This document shows positions 26,601 through 36,299 of a stretch of DNA of 45,918 nucleotides, one piece after another. A program made the translations under genes and the position numbers. The DNA is taken from the NCBI GenBank assembly GCA_902631535.1, contig CACOYX010000007.1, forward strand, positions 1 through 45,918. Direction: 5' to 3'. Source of the stretch: an uncultured Pelagibacteraceae bacterium (GTDB taxonomy: Bacteria > Pseudomonadota > Alphaproteobacteria > Pelagibacterales > Pelagibacteraceae). The notes beneath the pieces are model-generated. The model saw only the letters and a program-made list of their open reading frames with translations, did no database searches and was not told where the DNA came from. Positions within the stretch are counted from its first letter, which is position 1; each line of letters starts with the position of its first letter.

Positions 26601-27401
26601 TTAAATTATCCAATCAGAAAGCTTATCTTTATTTTTAGTAATATATTTTGGATAGCTATTATCTATATAAACCTTTGCCAATTTATTTTCTCGCCCAAAT
26701 ATATCCTCATTTTGTAATATTCTTTGTTCAATTACTTTTGTATTCAGATTCTCCTGGTTAAATTCACCATGAGAAAAAGATTTGATTTTATTTAAAATCT
26801 GATCTGGGGTTTGTAGAAAAGAAAAATGCCAACCTCCATTTATAATTTGTTGATTAAATTTGTCTATTCTCCAGAACGGATAATTTTTAAACTTCATATT
26901 TCTGAACTCTTGCATAGATTTTAAATATTTTACTTTTGTTATTTTAGATCCTATCCAATTACTTTCATTCAAATTTTGAAGATTTAATTTGTACATGAAC
27001 ATTTTTTGACAAAAAGCTATGTATTTTTTTTTATTATTTATCTCAGATAATTTTGTTAAATCTGGTATTTCATCTGAGTCAGATAAAATTACAAGATCTT
27101 CATTTGAAGCATTCTTAAGCCCCTTAATTAACGAATTTCTCTGATGTTGCTCTATAGGTGACTCTCCTCCGACATGTTTATTAAAATTTACTTCTTTTTT
27201 ATAGTCAGCAACAATAAACTTTATTTTTTGCTTAAATCTAGAAAATTTATTTATGTCAAAGTTAATCTTTTTATCTTTACCCTGATGAGTTTTTGTGGAC
27301 TCTGAGATTACAAAATAATCAACATATTCATCTAAAATATTTAAACGAAGATCCACCATATGATCTTCATTGAAGTATTGAAAACAGTCGTAGATAGCCA
27401 T
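26601..27401 (-). CDS. GT17-like glycosyltransferase
   Basis: 266 residues resembling glycosyltransferase family 17: MAIYDCFQYFNEDHMVDLRL...VDYFVISESTKTHQGKDK at the start and LVILSDSDEIPD (D108 and D110), a likely metal and nucleotide-sugar site. In animals the family adds bisecting GlcNAc; bacterial members sit in surface-polysaccharide loci and their acceptors are mostly unknown. No signal peptide or membrane helix is seen, so the enzyme is probably cytoplasmic. It overlaps the FkbM-type methyltransferase by one base and is the last gene of the block, 4 bases from tRNA-Arg. Confidence 0.78.
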   Translation of the reverse strand: MAIYDCFQYFNEDHMVDLRLNILDEYVDYFVISESTKTHQGKDKKINFDINKFSRFKQKIKFIVADYKKEVNFNKHVGGESPIEQHQRNSLIKGLKNASNEDLVILSDSDEIPDLTKLSEINNKKKYIAFCQKMFMYKLNLQNLNESNWIGSKITKVKYLKSMQEFRNMKFKNYPFWRIDKFNQQIINGGWHFSFLQTPDQILNKIKSFSHGEFNQENLNTKVIEQRILQNEDIFGRENKLAKVYIDNSYPKYITKNKDKLSDWII

Positions 27402-28336
27402 TAGTTAAAATAATTATCTTCTAATTTTTCTAATTCATTTAATTCTATTTGAAGTCTTTTCAAAATAACTTGCAAGATTTTCAATTGACCAAATATCAAC
27501 ATCAAACTTATAAACTTATCTCTATTATCCAAAATTAATTTTTTGCCAATTTTATCATTAAAATTAGGAATAAATATCATATCTGCCTCCGCAGGAATTC
27601 TAGTGCTGTGATTTCCAATACCTTTTAAATCTATTAATACATAATTCAAATCATAAAGAAAACTTACAAGTTTATTCCAACTAGGCACATTTTTATACAT
27701 TGAGAAAAAATGAGCCTCTATTTTTATTAACATAGGTCGATATTCACCTATTCCTTTTAAAATCTCTAATTCGGCTCCTTGAGTGTCTATTTTCAGATAG
27801 TCTAATTTATTGATTTCTAATTCTTTTAGTTGATTTGTTAAAGTATCACATTCTATTTCTATAGAACGTGTTACTTTGTAATTATCATAATCTTTTTTTT
27901 TTAAATTATGAAGATCGAAAAATTCTTCATCTGGCTCATACATGGATGAACTACCAAGTCTGTTGTCTAAAATATTTAATTTTTTTTTCTCTTTTTTGCT
28001 CCATAAACCTTTATTAATCAAAGGTTTTTTATTTTCAAGTTCTTCAGCTTCTGAATTAATTGGTTCAATAAGTATTTCTTCAAAAAAACAATTATACTTA
28101 GATGGAAAAAATTCATCAGAATTAAAACCCCCTTGAGCACCAACATCTAAAGATATTATTTTTTCATTTTTCAATAAACTAGATATTAAGCTAGTAAAAT
28201 TATGCTGGTCATTACTTCTATAACTTTTATCACTTAAAAAGTTTATTACTCTTCTGTTCAACTTAAATTTGATTAATATTTTATAAACAAAAGGTAGAAT
28301 TAACTTTACTAAGCTTCTTGATATTTTATTAGACAT
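27401..28336 (-). CDS. FkbM-family methyltransferase
   Basis: 311 residues. The SAM-binding motif LDVGAQGGFN lies at 63-72, and the FkbM core NKGLWSKKEKKKLNI...CDTLTNQLKELEINKLDYLKIDTQGAELEILKG is clear. FkbM enzymes O-methylate small molecules or sugars and are frequent in glycan clusters. The first 30 or so residues are hydrophobic and basic and could touch the membrane. The stop and start overlap the GT17 gene, and 15 bases separate it from the upstream putative oxygenase gene. The substrate is not known. Confidence 0.85.
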   Translation of the reverse strand: MSNKISRSLVKLILPFVYKILIKFKLNRRVINFLSDKSYRSNDQHNFTSLISSLLKNEKIISLDVGAQGGFNSDEFFPSKYNCFFEEILIEPINSEAEELENKKPLINKGLWSKKEKKKLNILDNRLGSSSMYEPDEEFFDLHNLKKKDYDNYKVTRSIEIECDTLTNQLKELEINKLDYLKIDTQGAELEILKGIGEYRPMLIKIEAHFFSMYKNVPSWNKLVSFLYDLNYVLIDLKGIGNHSTRIPAEADMIFIPNFNDKIGKKLILDNRDKFISLMLIFGQLKILQVILKRLQIELNELEKLEDNYFN

Positions 28337-28351
28337 AACTCAAAAAATTTT

Positions 28352-29059
28352 TTATTTTTTAGTAAATGTAGTAAGGCCGATTTTCTTTCCATCAATCACA
28401 CATGATGAGCAATGAAGTCTAGTCCTATCAAAAATAAGCATTGAACCTAGTTCCCATTCATAAACTAAGTCAATTTCTAGACCAGCTAAATTTTCAATTT
28501 TCTCATGATTTAAATATTTTTTATGTGCAACTGTATCAAAAGGTTTTTTATCGTACATTTTAAGATGTTCAGATGATCTAAAATTTTGACCATATTTAAG
28601 ATCTTTAATTTTAAGCTCATTTTCATCTGAGGTAAAATTTGTTGAATTCCCATAAAATTTATTCTTAAAAATAACTGTACTACCTTTCGAAGTTAGTGGT
28701 ATTAAAGTCTGTTTGAATATAATTTCATCAAGATTAAATCCGGCATCAACATGTAAACCAATTGGGTTATAACTTTCTTGAAATAGTCCTAAAATATCAT
28801 CACTCTTTTCATCTTTTAAGTTATCCATCCTAAAATCACCAATTTCGTTTTTAACCTTAGTGTAAAAAAGATTTTCTAATTCATCGCTATAATTTTTAAG
28901 CCATCTTTTTTTTATTACATTTTGCTTTTTATTATGAACAGTAGTAGGTAATTTTTTGTAAAGGTTGAAAAATTTCTCAATCTCATTTTCATTAAATAAA
29001 TTCTTAATTACTTGAGGGGGGCTTTCTAATTTTTTTATTTCATTGATATTTTTATGCAT
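28352..29059 (-). CDS. Putative Fe(II)/2-oxoglutarate oxygenase-like protein
   Basis: 235 residues that I do not firmly recognise. H103 and D105 (GLHVDAGF) and H216 (DRTRLHCSS) in a later beta-strand-rich region have the spacing of the HxD...H iron site of 2-oxoglutarate oxygenases, and K225 or K226 could bind the cosubstrate. Phytanoyl-CoA-hydroxylase-like proteins with this layout are frequent in glycan and small-molecule loci. No signal peptide is seen. It is in line with the methyltransferase downstream and the ABC exporter upstream, 3 bases from the permease. A cupin-like protein without iron is the main alternative. Confidence 0.5.
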   Translation of the reverse strand: MHKNINEIKKLESPPQVIKNLFNENEIEKFFNLYKKLPTTVHNKKQNVIKKRWLKNYSDELENLFYTKVKNEIGDFRMDNLKDEKSDDILGLFQESYNPIGLHVDAGFNLDEIIFKQTLIPLTSKGSTVIFKNKFYGNSTNFTSDENELKIKDLKYGQNFRSSEHLKMYDKKPFDTVAHKKYLNHEKIENLAGLEIDLVYEWELGSMLIFDRTRLHCSSCVIDGKKIGLTTFTKK

Positions 29060-29062
29060 ATT

Positions 29063-29854
29063 CTATTCACCCATGTTTATCAAAGTTCCTCTATTTTTAG
29101 CCCCTTCGTATGAAAGATAAAATACAATTATCCCAAAAACAAAATATATGAAAGATATAATTATTGCCTTAAGTATTTGATAATAATTTATAATATCATG
29201 AATTAAGACATTTCGCATCTCTTCAAAAATGTGCACTAGTGGAAGTAATTTTGCAATAATTTGCAGCCAATCTGGAAGAATTTCTATTGGATAATAAATG
29301 CATCCTAGCGGAGCTAAAAAAAAGAGACTCGCCCATGCAATATTCTCAAATGAAGGGCCAAATCTTACAAGGCCTGATGTAACTAAAAGTCCTAAAGTAA
29401 CGCCAAAAATATAAAGTGTGATTAGTAAAAAAATTAGAGGAATACCTATTTTAAATATTGATACACCAAATAAAGGTATTGCCAATAAAGCTGCAGGAAC
29501 CAAGCCAATTAATGTTCTAAATATTGCAGTAAAGGTAAGTGCAGCAATTATTTCACTTATTTTTATTGGAGCTATAAATAAGTTGGTGAAGTTTCTGCTC
29601 CAAATTTCTTCCAGAAACATCATGTTGTAGCTAATGCTTGATCTAAAAAGAAAATCATAAAGAATAGCTGCGCTCAAAATTATACCAACCGTGTTTTCAA
29701 AATATGAGGAATTTAAAGTAAAAAATTTTGAAATAAAACCCCAAAGAAATATTTGAATAGTAGGCCAATAAATTAAATCTAAAATTCTTGGAAAAGAACC
29801 TTTAATTAAATATAAGTGTCTTAAGCTAAGTGCAAATATCTTATTTATATTCAT
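29063..29854 (-). CDS. ABC-2 type transporter permease
   Basis: 263 residues with about six hydrophobic helices, beginning with a short cytoplasmic segment and a first helix at about 25-45. The layout is that of ABC-2 permeases used for drug, lipid or polysaccharide export. The start overlaps the ATPase gene by 14 bases, so the two form one exporter. Its place beside a glycosyltransferase and a methyltransferase suggests export of a modified glycan or lipid, but this is context only. It lacks features that would fix it as KpsM/Wzm. Confidence 0.85.
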   Translation of the reverse strand: MNINKIFALSLRHLYLIKGSFPRILDLIYWPTIQIFLWGFISKFFTLNSSYFENTVGIILSAAILYDFLFRSSISYNMMFLEEIWSRNFTNLFIAPIKISEIIAALTFTAIFRTLIGLVPAALLAIPLFGVSIFKIGIPLIFLLITLYIFGVTLGLLVTSGLVRFGPSFENIAWASLFFLAPLGCIYYPIEILPDWLQIIAKLLPLVHIFEEMRNVLIHDIINYYQILKAIIISFIYFVFGIIVFYLSYEGAKNRGTLINMGE

Positions 29855-30575
29855 AGTTACTCCTAGCTATTTTTAAAAATGTGTCTTCTAAATTTTGCCT
29901 GCCATGTTTTTTAATTAATTGATCACAAGTTCCACTATCTACAATTTTACCATTTTTCATCATAACTATTTTATTGCAGAGCCTTTCTACTTCTTTCATA
30001 TTATGAGAAGCTAGTAATATCGTGAGCTCATTATTTTTTTTATATTCTTCTATATATTCTCTTACAAAATCTCCCACATCTGGGTCAAGACTAGCTGTTG
30101 GTTCATCTAAAAAAAGCAGCTTAGGTTTATTAATAAGTGATTTTGCTAGTGATACACGATTTTTCTGACCAGAGGAAAGTTCTCCAGTTTTTTTATGTAA
30201 AAAACTTTTTATATTTAAATCCTCCACCATTTCATCCACTCTTTTATTAATTTCAACAACACCATAAAGTCTGGCGTAAACCTCAAGATTTTGTTTAACA
30301 GTAAGTTTTTTTGGTAATTCAATATAAGGTGATGCAAAGTTCATTAAGCTTAACAACTCAATTCTATTTTTAGACTCAAAACAGGTATTATCTATATATA
30401 TTTTACCACTTGTCGGTGTTATTAATCCCAGCATCATACCAATCGATGTAGTTTTTCCACAGCCGTTCGGACCAAGTAATCCTAAAGTAGAATTTTTTTC
30501 AATTTCAAAGCTAATATCATTAACTGCAATTATTGAATTAAATTTCTTAACGAGATTTTGTACTTTTAGCTTCAT
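29841..30575 (-). CDS. ABC transporter ATP-binding protein (ABC-2 exporter)
   Basis: 244 residues with a full nucleotide-binding domain: Walker A GPNGCGKTT (35-43), signature LSSGQ (133-137), Walker B LLFLDEPT (153-160) and the switch His in LLASHNMKEVE. The sequence is of the CcmA/NodI/DrrA export type, not the KpsT/Wzt type with a carbohydrate-binding tail. It is coupled with the permease (14-base overlap) and starts directly after the tsaC stop with no gap, so the accessory genes may be transcribed from the tsaC promoter. Confidence 0.9.
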   Translation of the reverse strand: MKLKVQNLVKKFNSIIAVNDISFEIEKNSTLGLLGPNGCGKTTSIGMMLGLITPTSGKIYIDNTCFESKNRIELLSLMNFASPYIELPKKLTVKQNLEVYARLYGVVEINKRVDEMVEDLNIKSFLHKKTGELSSGQKNRVSLAKSLINKPKLLFLDEPTASLDPDVGDFVREYIEEYKKNNELTILLASHNMKEVERLCNKIVMMKNGKIVDSGTCDQLIKKHGRQNLEDTFLKIARSNYEYK

Positions 30576-31532
30576 TTAAAATTTTGATGCTCTATTTATC
30601 CTATCATTGATAGCAATACCAGCACCGAAATTAGGAATTTTGTTTATTTGTATTTTTTTATACCCCTTTTTTTTTATAATTCTAAATATTTTGTACAAAT
30701 TTGAAGCTGCTAAAAATAAATTATTTTTTTTGCTTAAACTGAAAAAATCTTTCCTTTTTTTATGTTTATTTCCGATATATATATATGCACTTTTTCCATC
30801 ATGTTTTTTTTGATTTATTACAACGGGGATTCCTGGAGAATAATGTTTTCTCATCATTCCAGGAGATAGAATTTTATTTTTGTTTTTATGAGTTTTAATT
30901 CTAATTTTTAAGTAATTTTCAATAACTTTTTTGTCTATTACCCCAGGCCTCAAAATTTTAGGATTTGATGTTAAATCTATAACTGTTGACTCAATTCCAA
31001 CTTTACATTTACCACCATCAATTATAATTTTTAATTTTGTATTAAACTCCTCATGTACATCTTTAGAATTAACCGGACTTACATTAGATGATTTATTTGC
31101 ACTCGGCATAGCCAAGGGAAAACCAGTTTTTTTTAAAATGGCTTTTGCAATTTTGTTTTTTGGAAATCTAATAGCAACAGTTTTTAAATTTGCACAGGCG
31201 TAACGATTTATTTTAGATGTGTTTTTTCTTTTTAAAACAAATGTTATAGGCCCTGGACAGAATAATTTATATAATTTCTCAAAATATTTGTTAGATACTA
31301 CATCGTTTTGTGCATCTTTAATATTATGGTAATGAATAATTAACGGATTAAACTGAGGTCTTCCTTTTAGTTGAAATATTTTTCTTACTGCTTTTTTTGA
31401 GTATGCGTTACCCCCTAGTCCATAAACTGTTTCAGTAGGTAATCCTACTACACCTCCATTTTTTAAACTTTTAATTGTTTTACTTAGAATTTTTTTGTTG
31501 AAAGTAAATATATTTGAATAGCTATTTTTCAT
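30576..31532 (-). CDS. tsaC: L-threonylcarbamoyladenylate synthase, long Sua5 form
   Basis: 318 residues. The YrdC domain (about 10-205) has KNGGVVGLPTETVYGLGGNA, KGRPQFNPLIIH, PSANKSSNVSP and STVIDLTSNPKILRPG. The linker SPGMMRKHYSPG leads to the C-terminal Sua5 domain (about 225-318). The enzyme forms threonylcarbamoyl-AMP, the first step of the t6A37 modification of tRNAs reading ANN codons. The Sua5 domain makes it the long form (also called Sua5/YwlC). The gene is divergent from xseB, with 21 bases between the two coding regions. Confidence 0.93.
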   Translation of the reverse strand: MKNSYSNIFTFNKKILSKTIKSLKNGGVVGLPTETVYGLGGNAYSKKAVRKIFQLKGRPQFNPLIIHYHNIKDAQNDVVSNKYFEKLYKLFCPGPITFVLKRKNTSKINRYACANLKTVAIRFPKNKIAKAILKKTGFPLAMPSANKSSNVSPVNSKDVHEEFNTKLKIIIDGGKCKVGIESTVIDLTSNPKILRPGVIDKKVIENYLKIRIKTHKNKNKILSPGMMRKHYSPGIPVVINQKKHDGKSAYIYIGNKHKKRKDFFSLSKKNNLFLAASNLYKIFRIIKKKGYKKIQINKIPNFGAGIAINDRINRASKF

Positions 31533-31553
31533 AATGTAATTATTATTTATCAG

Positions 31554-31766
31554 ATGAAAAATGAAAATATTCCAGCTGATGTTAAAAGTAAATCATTAAA
31601 AGAAGCTCGAGATGAAATTGACGCTATTTTAAGTAAATTAGAAAATCATCAGACCAAATTAAGCGAGTCAATTAATGATTATCAAAGATTAATACAACTT
31701 AATAAACATATGGATGATTTATTTAAAAAGAAATTTAAAGAAATTTCTGAAAAAAAGAATGATTAA
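31554..31766 (+). CDS. xseB: Exodeoxyribonuclease VII small subunit
   Basis: 70 residues, all helical, with the XseB pattern SLKEARDEIDAILSKLENHQTKLSESINDYQRLIQL. Several XseB copies wrap one XseA to form the single-strand nuclease ExoVII; xseA is not in the window. The xseB-ispA-dxs order is widespread. The end overlaps the ispA start by 8 bases. Confidence 0.9.
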   Translation: MKNENIPADVKSKSLKEARDEIDAILSKLENHQTKLSESINDYQRLIQLNKHMDDLFKKKFKEISEKKND

Positions 31767-32634
31767 AAAAAGATTACTTAATAATGCAAAAAAAATTGAT
31801 CGTCTTTTAATAAATTTTTTAAAAAGGCAAAATCAGTCTTTGCTTATAACTCCAATGAAGTACGGAGTTATTGCAGGGGGAAAAAAAATTCGATCAACAA
31901 TAATTTTGGATACTGGAAAAATATTTAATGTACAAGAAAAAAAATTGATCAACATTTGTGCTGCTGTTGAATGTGTCCATTCATATTCTTTGATACATGA
32001 TGATCTTCCTTGTATGGATAATGACACGATAAGAAGAGGTAAACCAGCAACACATATTAAATTTGGAGAAGCGTCTGCTGTGTTAGCGGGCAGTTCGTTA
32101 TTAACACTAGCATTTGAAATTATTGCAGATAAAAGTTTTTCACTTAATTCAAAAATAAAAAATGAAATTATAAGATCACTAGCAAGCTGCTCAGGACACA
32201 CAGGTATTGCCGGAGGTCAAGAATTAGACCTTAAATTTGAAAATAAAAAAAAAAAAATTAATCAAGTCATTGACATGCAAAAGAAAAAAACCGGCAAACT
32301 TTTTAACTTTTGTCTATATGCTGTTGGGGTGGTTGCCAATAAAGATAAAAAAGAAAAAAATTTTTTAGGAAATTTAGGTGAAGAGATAGGTCTACTGTTT
32401 CAATTAGCCGATGATTTCCTAGACAACAAGGGATCAAAAAAATTAGTTGGAAAGTCAGTTAAAAAAGATAATAAAAAAGGTAAGTCAACTTTATTAAATT
32501 TGATGGGTGAAAAAAAAGCTTATTTGTATGCAAATAATTTAAAGAAAAAAATATTGCGAAAATTAGAAAAACATGGAAAAAAAGCAAAAGAATTAACAAG
32601 AACAATTAAATTTATATTAGAGAGAAAATTTTAA
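31759..32634 (+). CDS. ispA: Farnesyl diphosphate synthase
   Basis: 291 residues from the ATG at 31759, which overlaps the end of xseB. An ATG at 31714 is in frame but would add 15 Lys-rich residues and overlap xseB by 53 bases. First aspartate-rich motif D81DLPCMD87 with the bacterial spacing, RRGKPATH after it, GGQELDL, and second motif DDFLD. It condenses IPP with DMAPP/GPP to farnesyl diphosphate for quinone and undecaprenyl chains. A run of 13 A at 32245-32257 inside the gene codes for Lys residues and is a likely slippage or sequencing-error spot. TAATG overlap with dxs. Confidence 0.92.
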   Translation: MIKKRLLNNAKKIDRLLINFLKRQNQSLLITPMKYGVIAGGKKIRSTIILDTGKIFNVQEKKLINICAAVECVHSYSLIHDDLPCMDNDTIRRGKPATHIKFGEASAVLAGSSLLTLAFEIIADKSFSLNSKIKNEIIRSLASCSGHTGIAGGQELDLKFENKKKKINQVIDMQKKKTGKLFNFCLYAVGVVANKDKKEKNFLGNLGEEIGLLFQLADDFLDNKGSKKLVGKSVKKDNKKGKSTLLNLMGEKKAYLYANNLKKKILRKLEKHGKKAKELTRTIKFILERKF

Positions 32635-34553
32635 TGGGTAGACTGATTAAACAAATAAACTTTCCGGCTGACTTAAGAAAATATGGTAAAGATGATCTCA
32701 AACAAATTTCCGATGAATTAAGAGATGAATTAATAGATGTAGTTTCAGAAACAGGAGGACATTTAGGTGCTGGATTAGGGGTAGTTGAACTTACAGTAGC
32801 TTTACACTATGTATTTGATACTCCTAAAGATAAATTAGTATGGGATGTGAGTCATCAGTGTTATCCTCACAAAATTTTAACTGGAAGAAGAGACAGAATA
32901 AAAACACTTCGTAAAGGAGGTGGGTTATCAGGTTTTACTAAACGAACAGAGAGCGAGTACGATCCTTTTGGAGCAGCTCATAGTTCTACCTCTATTTCTT
33001 CAACCCTTGGAATGGCCGTAGCTAAAAAATTATCTAATAATAATAATAATGTAATAGCTGTTATAGGTGATGGTGCAATGAGCGCTGGTATGGCTTACGA
33101 AGCTATGAATAATGCTGGTGCACTTAAATCAAACTTAATTGTCATCTTAAACGATAACGACATGTCAATTGCTAGACCTGTTGGAGCAATGAGCAAATAT
33201 TTAGCTAAATTATTATCAGGAAAATTATATTTTAATTTTAGAGAAACTTTAAAAATGATTATTTCATCTTTTTCAAAAAGATTTAGTCAGAAAGCTGGTA
33301 AAGCAGAGGATTTGCTAAGGAATATTGTTACTGGAGGAACTTTGTTCAGTGAATTAGGTTTTTACTATGTAGGACCAATAGATGGACATGATGTTGAAAA
33401 TATGGTTCAAATTTTTGAAAATGTTAAAAACTCAAATCACCAGGGACCAGTATTAATACATGTAAGAACGCAAAAGGGAAAAGGATATAAACCAGCTGAA
33501 GACTCCGGCGACAAATACCATGGAGTATCGAAGTTTAATATATCTACGGGAGAACAAACAAAATCAAAGTCAAATATTCCTTCATATACAAAAGTTTTTG
33601 CAGAAACCTTAATAAAACATGCAGAGCAAGATACCAAAATAATAGGCATTACAGGCGCAATGCCTTCTGGTACAGGTTTAAATTTATTTGAAAAAAAATT
33701 CCCAGACCGATCTTTTGACGTTGGCATAGCTGAGCAACACGCTGTTACTTTTGCTGCTGGCTTGGCAACTGAGGGATATAAGCCGTATGCTGCGATTTAT
33801 TCTACTTTTTTACAAAGAGCATATGACCAGGTTGTTCATGATGTAGCGTTACAGTCTTTACCTGTAAGATTTGCTATAGATAGAGCAGGACTTGTTGGGG
33901 CTGACGGACCAACACATGCTGGATCTTTTGACATTACATACCTTTCAACATTGCCAAATTTCGTTGTTATGGCAGCAAGTGATGAAGCTGAACTTGTTAG
34001 AATGATAAATACTTCAGTAAATATAAATGATCGTCCTTCAGCGTTTAGATATCCGAGGGGAAACGGTATTGGAATAGAACTTCCTTCAATAAATGAAACT
34101 TTAAAAATTGGTAAAGGTAAAATTATTAAAGAAGGAAAAAAAATAGCATTATTAAATTTTGGAACAAGATTAGAAGAATGCAAAAAAGCCTCTGATCAGT
34201 TATCAAAAAAAGGAATAGATTGCACAATTATTGATGCAAGATTTGCGAAACCTCTTGACGAAAAATTGATTATGGAAACAGCATCTAATCATGAAGTATT
34301 AATTACAATTGAAGAAGGATCAATAGGGGGTTTTGGATCTCACGTAATGCAATTTCTTTCAGATAGAGGTATTTTTGATAGAGGTTTAAAATTTAGATCA
34401 ATGATTTTACCAGATCTTTTTATTGATCAAGACACACCAGAAAAAATGTATGAAATTGCTGGCTTGGATCACAAATCCATAGCAAATAAAGTAGAAGAAA
34501 CTCTTAATTCAAATATAATTTTAGCTAAAAACAAAAATAAGATTTCTAATTAA
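32634..34553 (+). CDS. dxs: 1-Deoxy-D-xylulose-5-phosphate synthase
   Basis: 639 residues, full length. [17 protein letters not shown] and the thiamine diphosphate motif [18 protein letters not shown] lie in the first domain; [17 protein letters not shown] carries the catalytic Glu; [15 protein letters not shown] and the C-terminal [14 protein letters not shown] are typical of DXS. It makes DXP from pyruvate and glyceraldehyde 3-phosphate, the entry to the MEP isoprenoid pathway. It follows ispA (which uses the pathway products) with a shared base. The end meets aroC, and both genes use TTAA at 34550-34553 as stop. Confidence 0.97.
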   Translation: MGRLIKQINFPADLRKYGKDDLKQISDELRDELIDVVSETGGHLGAGLGVVELTVALHYVFDTPKDKLVWDVSHQCYPHKILTGRRDRIKTLRKGGGLSGFTKRTESEYDPFGAAHSSTSISSTLGMAVAKKLSNNNNNVIAVIGDGAMSAGMAYEAMNNAGALKSNLIVILNDNDMSIARPVGAMSKYLAKLLSGKLYFNFRETLKMIISSFSKRFSQKAGKAEDLLRNIVTGGTLFSELGFYYVGPIDGHDVENMVQIFENVKNSNHQGPVLIHVRTQKGKGYKPAEDSGDKYHGVSKFNISTGEQTKSKSNIPSYTKVFAETLIKHAEQDTKIIGITGAMPSGTGLNLFEKKFPDRSFDVGIAEQHAVTFAAGLATEGYKPYAAIYSTFLQRAYDQVVHDVALQSLPVRFAIDRAGLVGADGPTHAGSFDITYLSTLPNFVVMAASDEAELVRMINTSVNINDRPSAFRYPRGNGIGIELPSINETLKIGKGKIIKEGKKIALLNFGTRLEECKKASDQLSKKGIDCTIIDARFAKPLDEKLIMETASNHEVLITIEEGSIGGFGSHVMQFLSDRGIFDRGLKFRSMILPDLFIDQDTPEKMYEIAGLDHKSIANKVEETLNSNIILAKNKNKISN

Positions 34554-35632
34554 CCACATTGAGCTCTATTCATCAATAAGTGGTCTAATAATACACAATT
34601 GATCATAGCTTCTCCAATTGGCACTGCTCTAATTCCAACGCATGGATCATGTCTTCCTCTTACAGAAATTTTTGTATTTTTACCTTTTTTGTCTATCGTT
34701 TCTCGACTTGTTAAAATAGAAGAAGTTGGTTTTACAGCAAATGACGCTACAATTTCTTGGCCTGATGAAATTCCTCCAAGTATTCCACCTGCATGATTTG
34801 TTTTAAATTTTATCTTCCCTGATTTTTTTCTGATTTCGTCTGAATTTTCTTCACCACTTAAGAAAGCTGCATTCATACCTGATCCAATATTTACGCCTTT
34901 AACTGCATTGATGCTCATTAGTGCAGCTGAAATATCAGTGTCTAATTTTGAATAAATTGGTGCCCCTAGACCTACTGGAACTCCAGTGGCTCTTAATTCA
35001 ATTATTGCTCCGCAAGACGAACCTGCTTTTCTAACTGCTAAAAGATATTTTTCCCAAATCTTAACTGATTTTTTGTCAGGACAGAAAAAAGGATTTTTTC
35101 TTATTTCAGAGTCTTTCCAATTTGATTTATCACACGACATTAAACCTAATTGAGTCACTGCACCAATTACATTAAATTTTTTTCCAATAATATTCTTAAG
35201 AACAACTCTAGCTACTGCTCCAGCAGCAACTCTGCTTGCTGTTTCTCTTGCAGATTGACGACCGCCTCCTCTAAAATCTCTAATTCCATATTTTTTAAAA
35301 TAAGTATAATCAGCATGGCCAGGTCTAAACTTATTTTTAATTGTCTCATAATCTCTAGATTTTTTATCCTCATTGTAAATAATAATAGAAATAGGAGTAC
35401 CTGTTGTCTTACCCTCAAATACACCTGATAAAATAATTGCTTTATCTGGCTCTTTTCTCTGAGTAGTAAACTTGGATTGACCAGGTCTTCTTCTATCCAT
35501 ATCAGCTTGAATATCTTTTTCAGATAATGGAATATTAGGAGGGCAGCCATCAATTACACAGCCTATCGCTGGGCCATGAGACTCTCCCCAAGTAGTAAAA
35601 CGGAATATTTTTCCAAAAGTATTAAAAGACAT
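34550..35632 (-). CDS. aroC: Chorismate synthase
   Basis: 360 residues. [21 protein letters not shown] at the start, [25 protein letters not shown] and SGRHDP-like [16 protein letters not shown] near the end are the family motifs. The enzyme uses reduced FMN to make chorismate from EPSP, the last step of the shikimate pathway. It is divergent from pdxH across 34 bases, so promoters must be very compact. PdxH is itself an FMN enzyme, which may be coincidence. Confidence 0.96.
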   Translation of the reverse strand: MSFNTFGKIFRFTTWGESHGPAIGCVIDGCPPNIPLSEKDIQADMDRRRPGQSKFTTQRKEPDKAIILSGVFEGKTTGTPISIIIYNEDKKSRDYETIKNKFRPGHADYTYFKKYGIRDFRGGGRQSARETASRVAAGAVARVVLKNIIGKKFNVIGAVTQLGLMSCDKSNWKDSEIRKNPFFCPDKKSVKIWEKYLLAVRKAGSSCGAIIELRATGVPVGLGAPIYSKLDTDISAALMSINAVKGVNIGSGMNAAFLSGEENSDEIRKKSGKIKFKTNHAGGILGGISSGQEIVASFAVKPTSSILTSRETIDKKGKNTKISVRGRHDPCVGIRAVPIGEAMINCVLLDHLLMNRAQCG

Positions 35633-35666
35633 AAGTAAATAATGTATAGTTTATTTTAATAAATAT

Positions 35667-36299
35667 ATGAATCAAAAAAATGGCAAAAATTCTCTTGGTA
35701 TAGACAGTTGTTTTGACGATTTAGATAATCCGATAGAATTGTTCAAAAAATGGTTTACCGAGGCTGAGAAGTCTGAAATTAACGACCCAAATGCAGTAGC
35801 AGTAGCTACTTCAAATAAAGACAATCAACCAAATGTAAGAATGGTTTTGTTAAAAGGATTAAGCAATAAAGGTTTTGTTTTTTATACTAATTTTAATAGC
35901 AAAAAAGGAAGTGAGTTGAAGGAAAATCTTAAAGCATCAATGTGTTTTCATTGGAAAAGTTTGAGACGTCAGGTCAGAATAATCGGGAGCGTTGAAGAAG
36001 TTACCAAAAAAGAAGCAGATGATTATTATAATTCTAGACCATATAAAAATCGAATAGGTGCATGGGCTTCATCACAGTCACAAACTTTAGACAAAAGAAA
36101 TACTTTCTTAGAGAAGATTAAAGAATTCGAAAAAAAGTATCCAGATGAAAATAATGTACCAAGGCCTCCACATTGGTCTGGTTGGAGAGTTATGCCAGAT
36201 GAAATTGAATTTTGGGTTGATGGAGAAGGAAGAATTCATGAGAGATTGAACTATAGAAGTAAAAATGGAAAATGGGAAAAGGAACTTCTCTATCCTTAA
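35667..36299 (+). CDS. pdxH: Pyridoxamine/pyridoxine 5'-phosphate oxidase
   Basis: 210 residues of the FMN-binding split-barrel family. VRMVLLKGLSNKGFVFYTNFNSKKGSEL (FMN and substrate binding), FHWKSLRRQVRIIGSVE, SRPYKNRIGAWASSQSQTL and a C-terminal dimerisation segment EFWVDGEGRIHERLNY are clear. It oxidises PNP/PMP to pyridoxal phosphate. The gene is alone between divergent aroC and convergent ispB-like gene and shares TTAA (36296-36299) with the latter as stop. Start at the ATG 35667 gives normal length. Confidence 0.95.
   Translation: MNQKNGKNSLGIDSCFDDLDNPIELFKKWFTEAEKSEINDPNAVAVATSNKDNQPNVRMVLLKGLSNKGFVFYTNFNSKKGSELKENLKASMCFHWKSLRRQVRIIGSVEEVTKKEADDYYNSRPYKNRIGAWASSQSQTLDKRNTFLEKIKEFEKKYPDENNVPRPPHWSGWRVMPDEIEFWVDGEGRIHERLNYRSKNGKWEKELLYP

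Noticed and set aside
26570-31553. Attachment-site duplication for an island at tRNA-Arg
   Set aside because: Reading through to xseB, I found no second copy of the tRNA 3' end, so no att site is called.
31714-31758. Longer ispA start at 31714
   Set aside because: It lies inside xseB and adds only Lys-rich residues; ATG 31759 fits family length and operon overlap.
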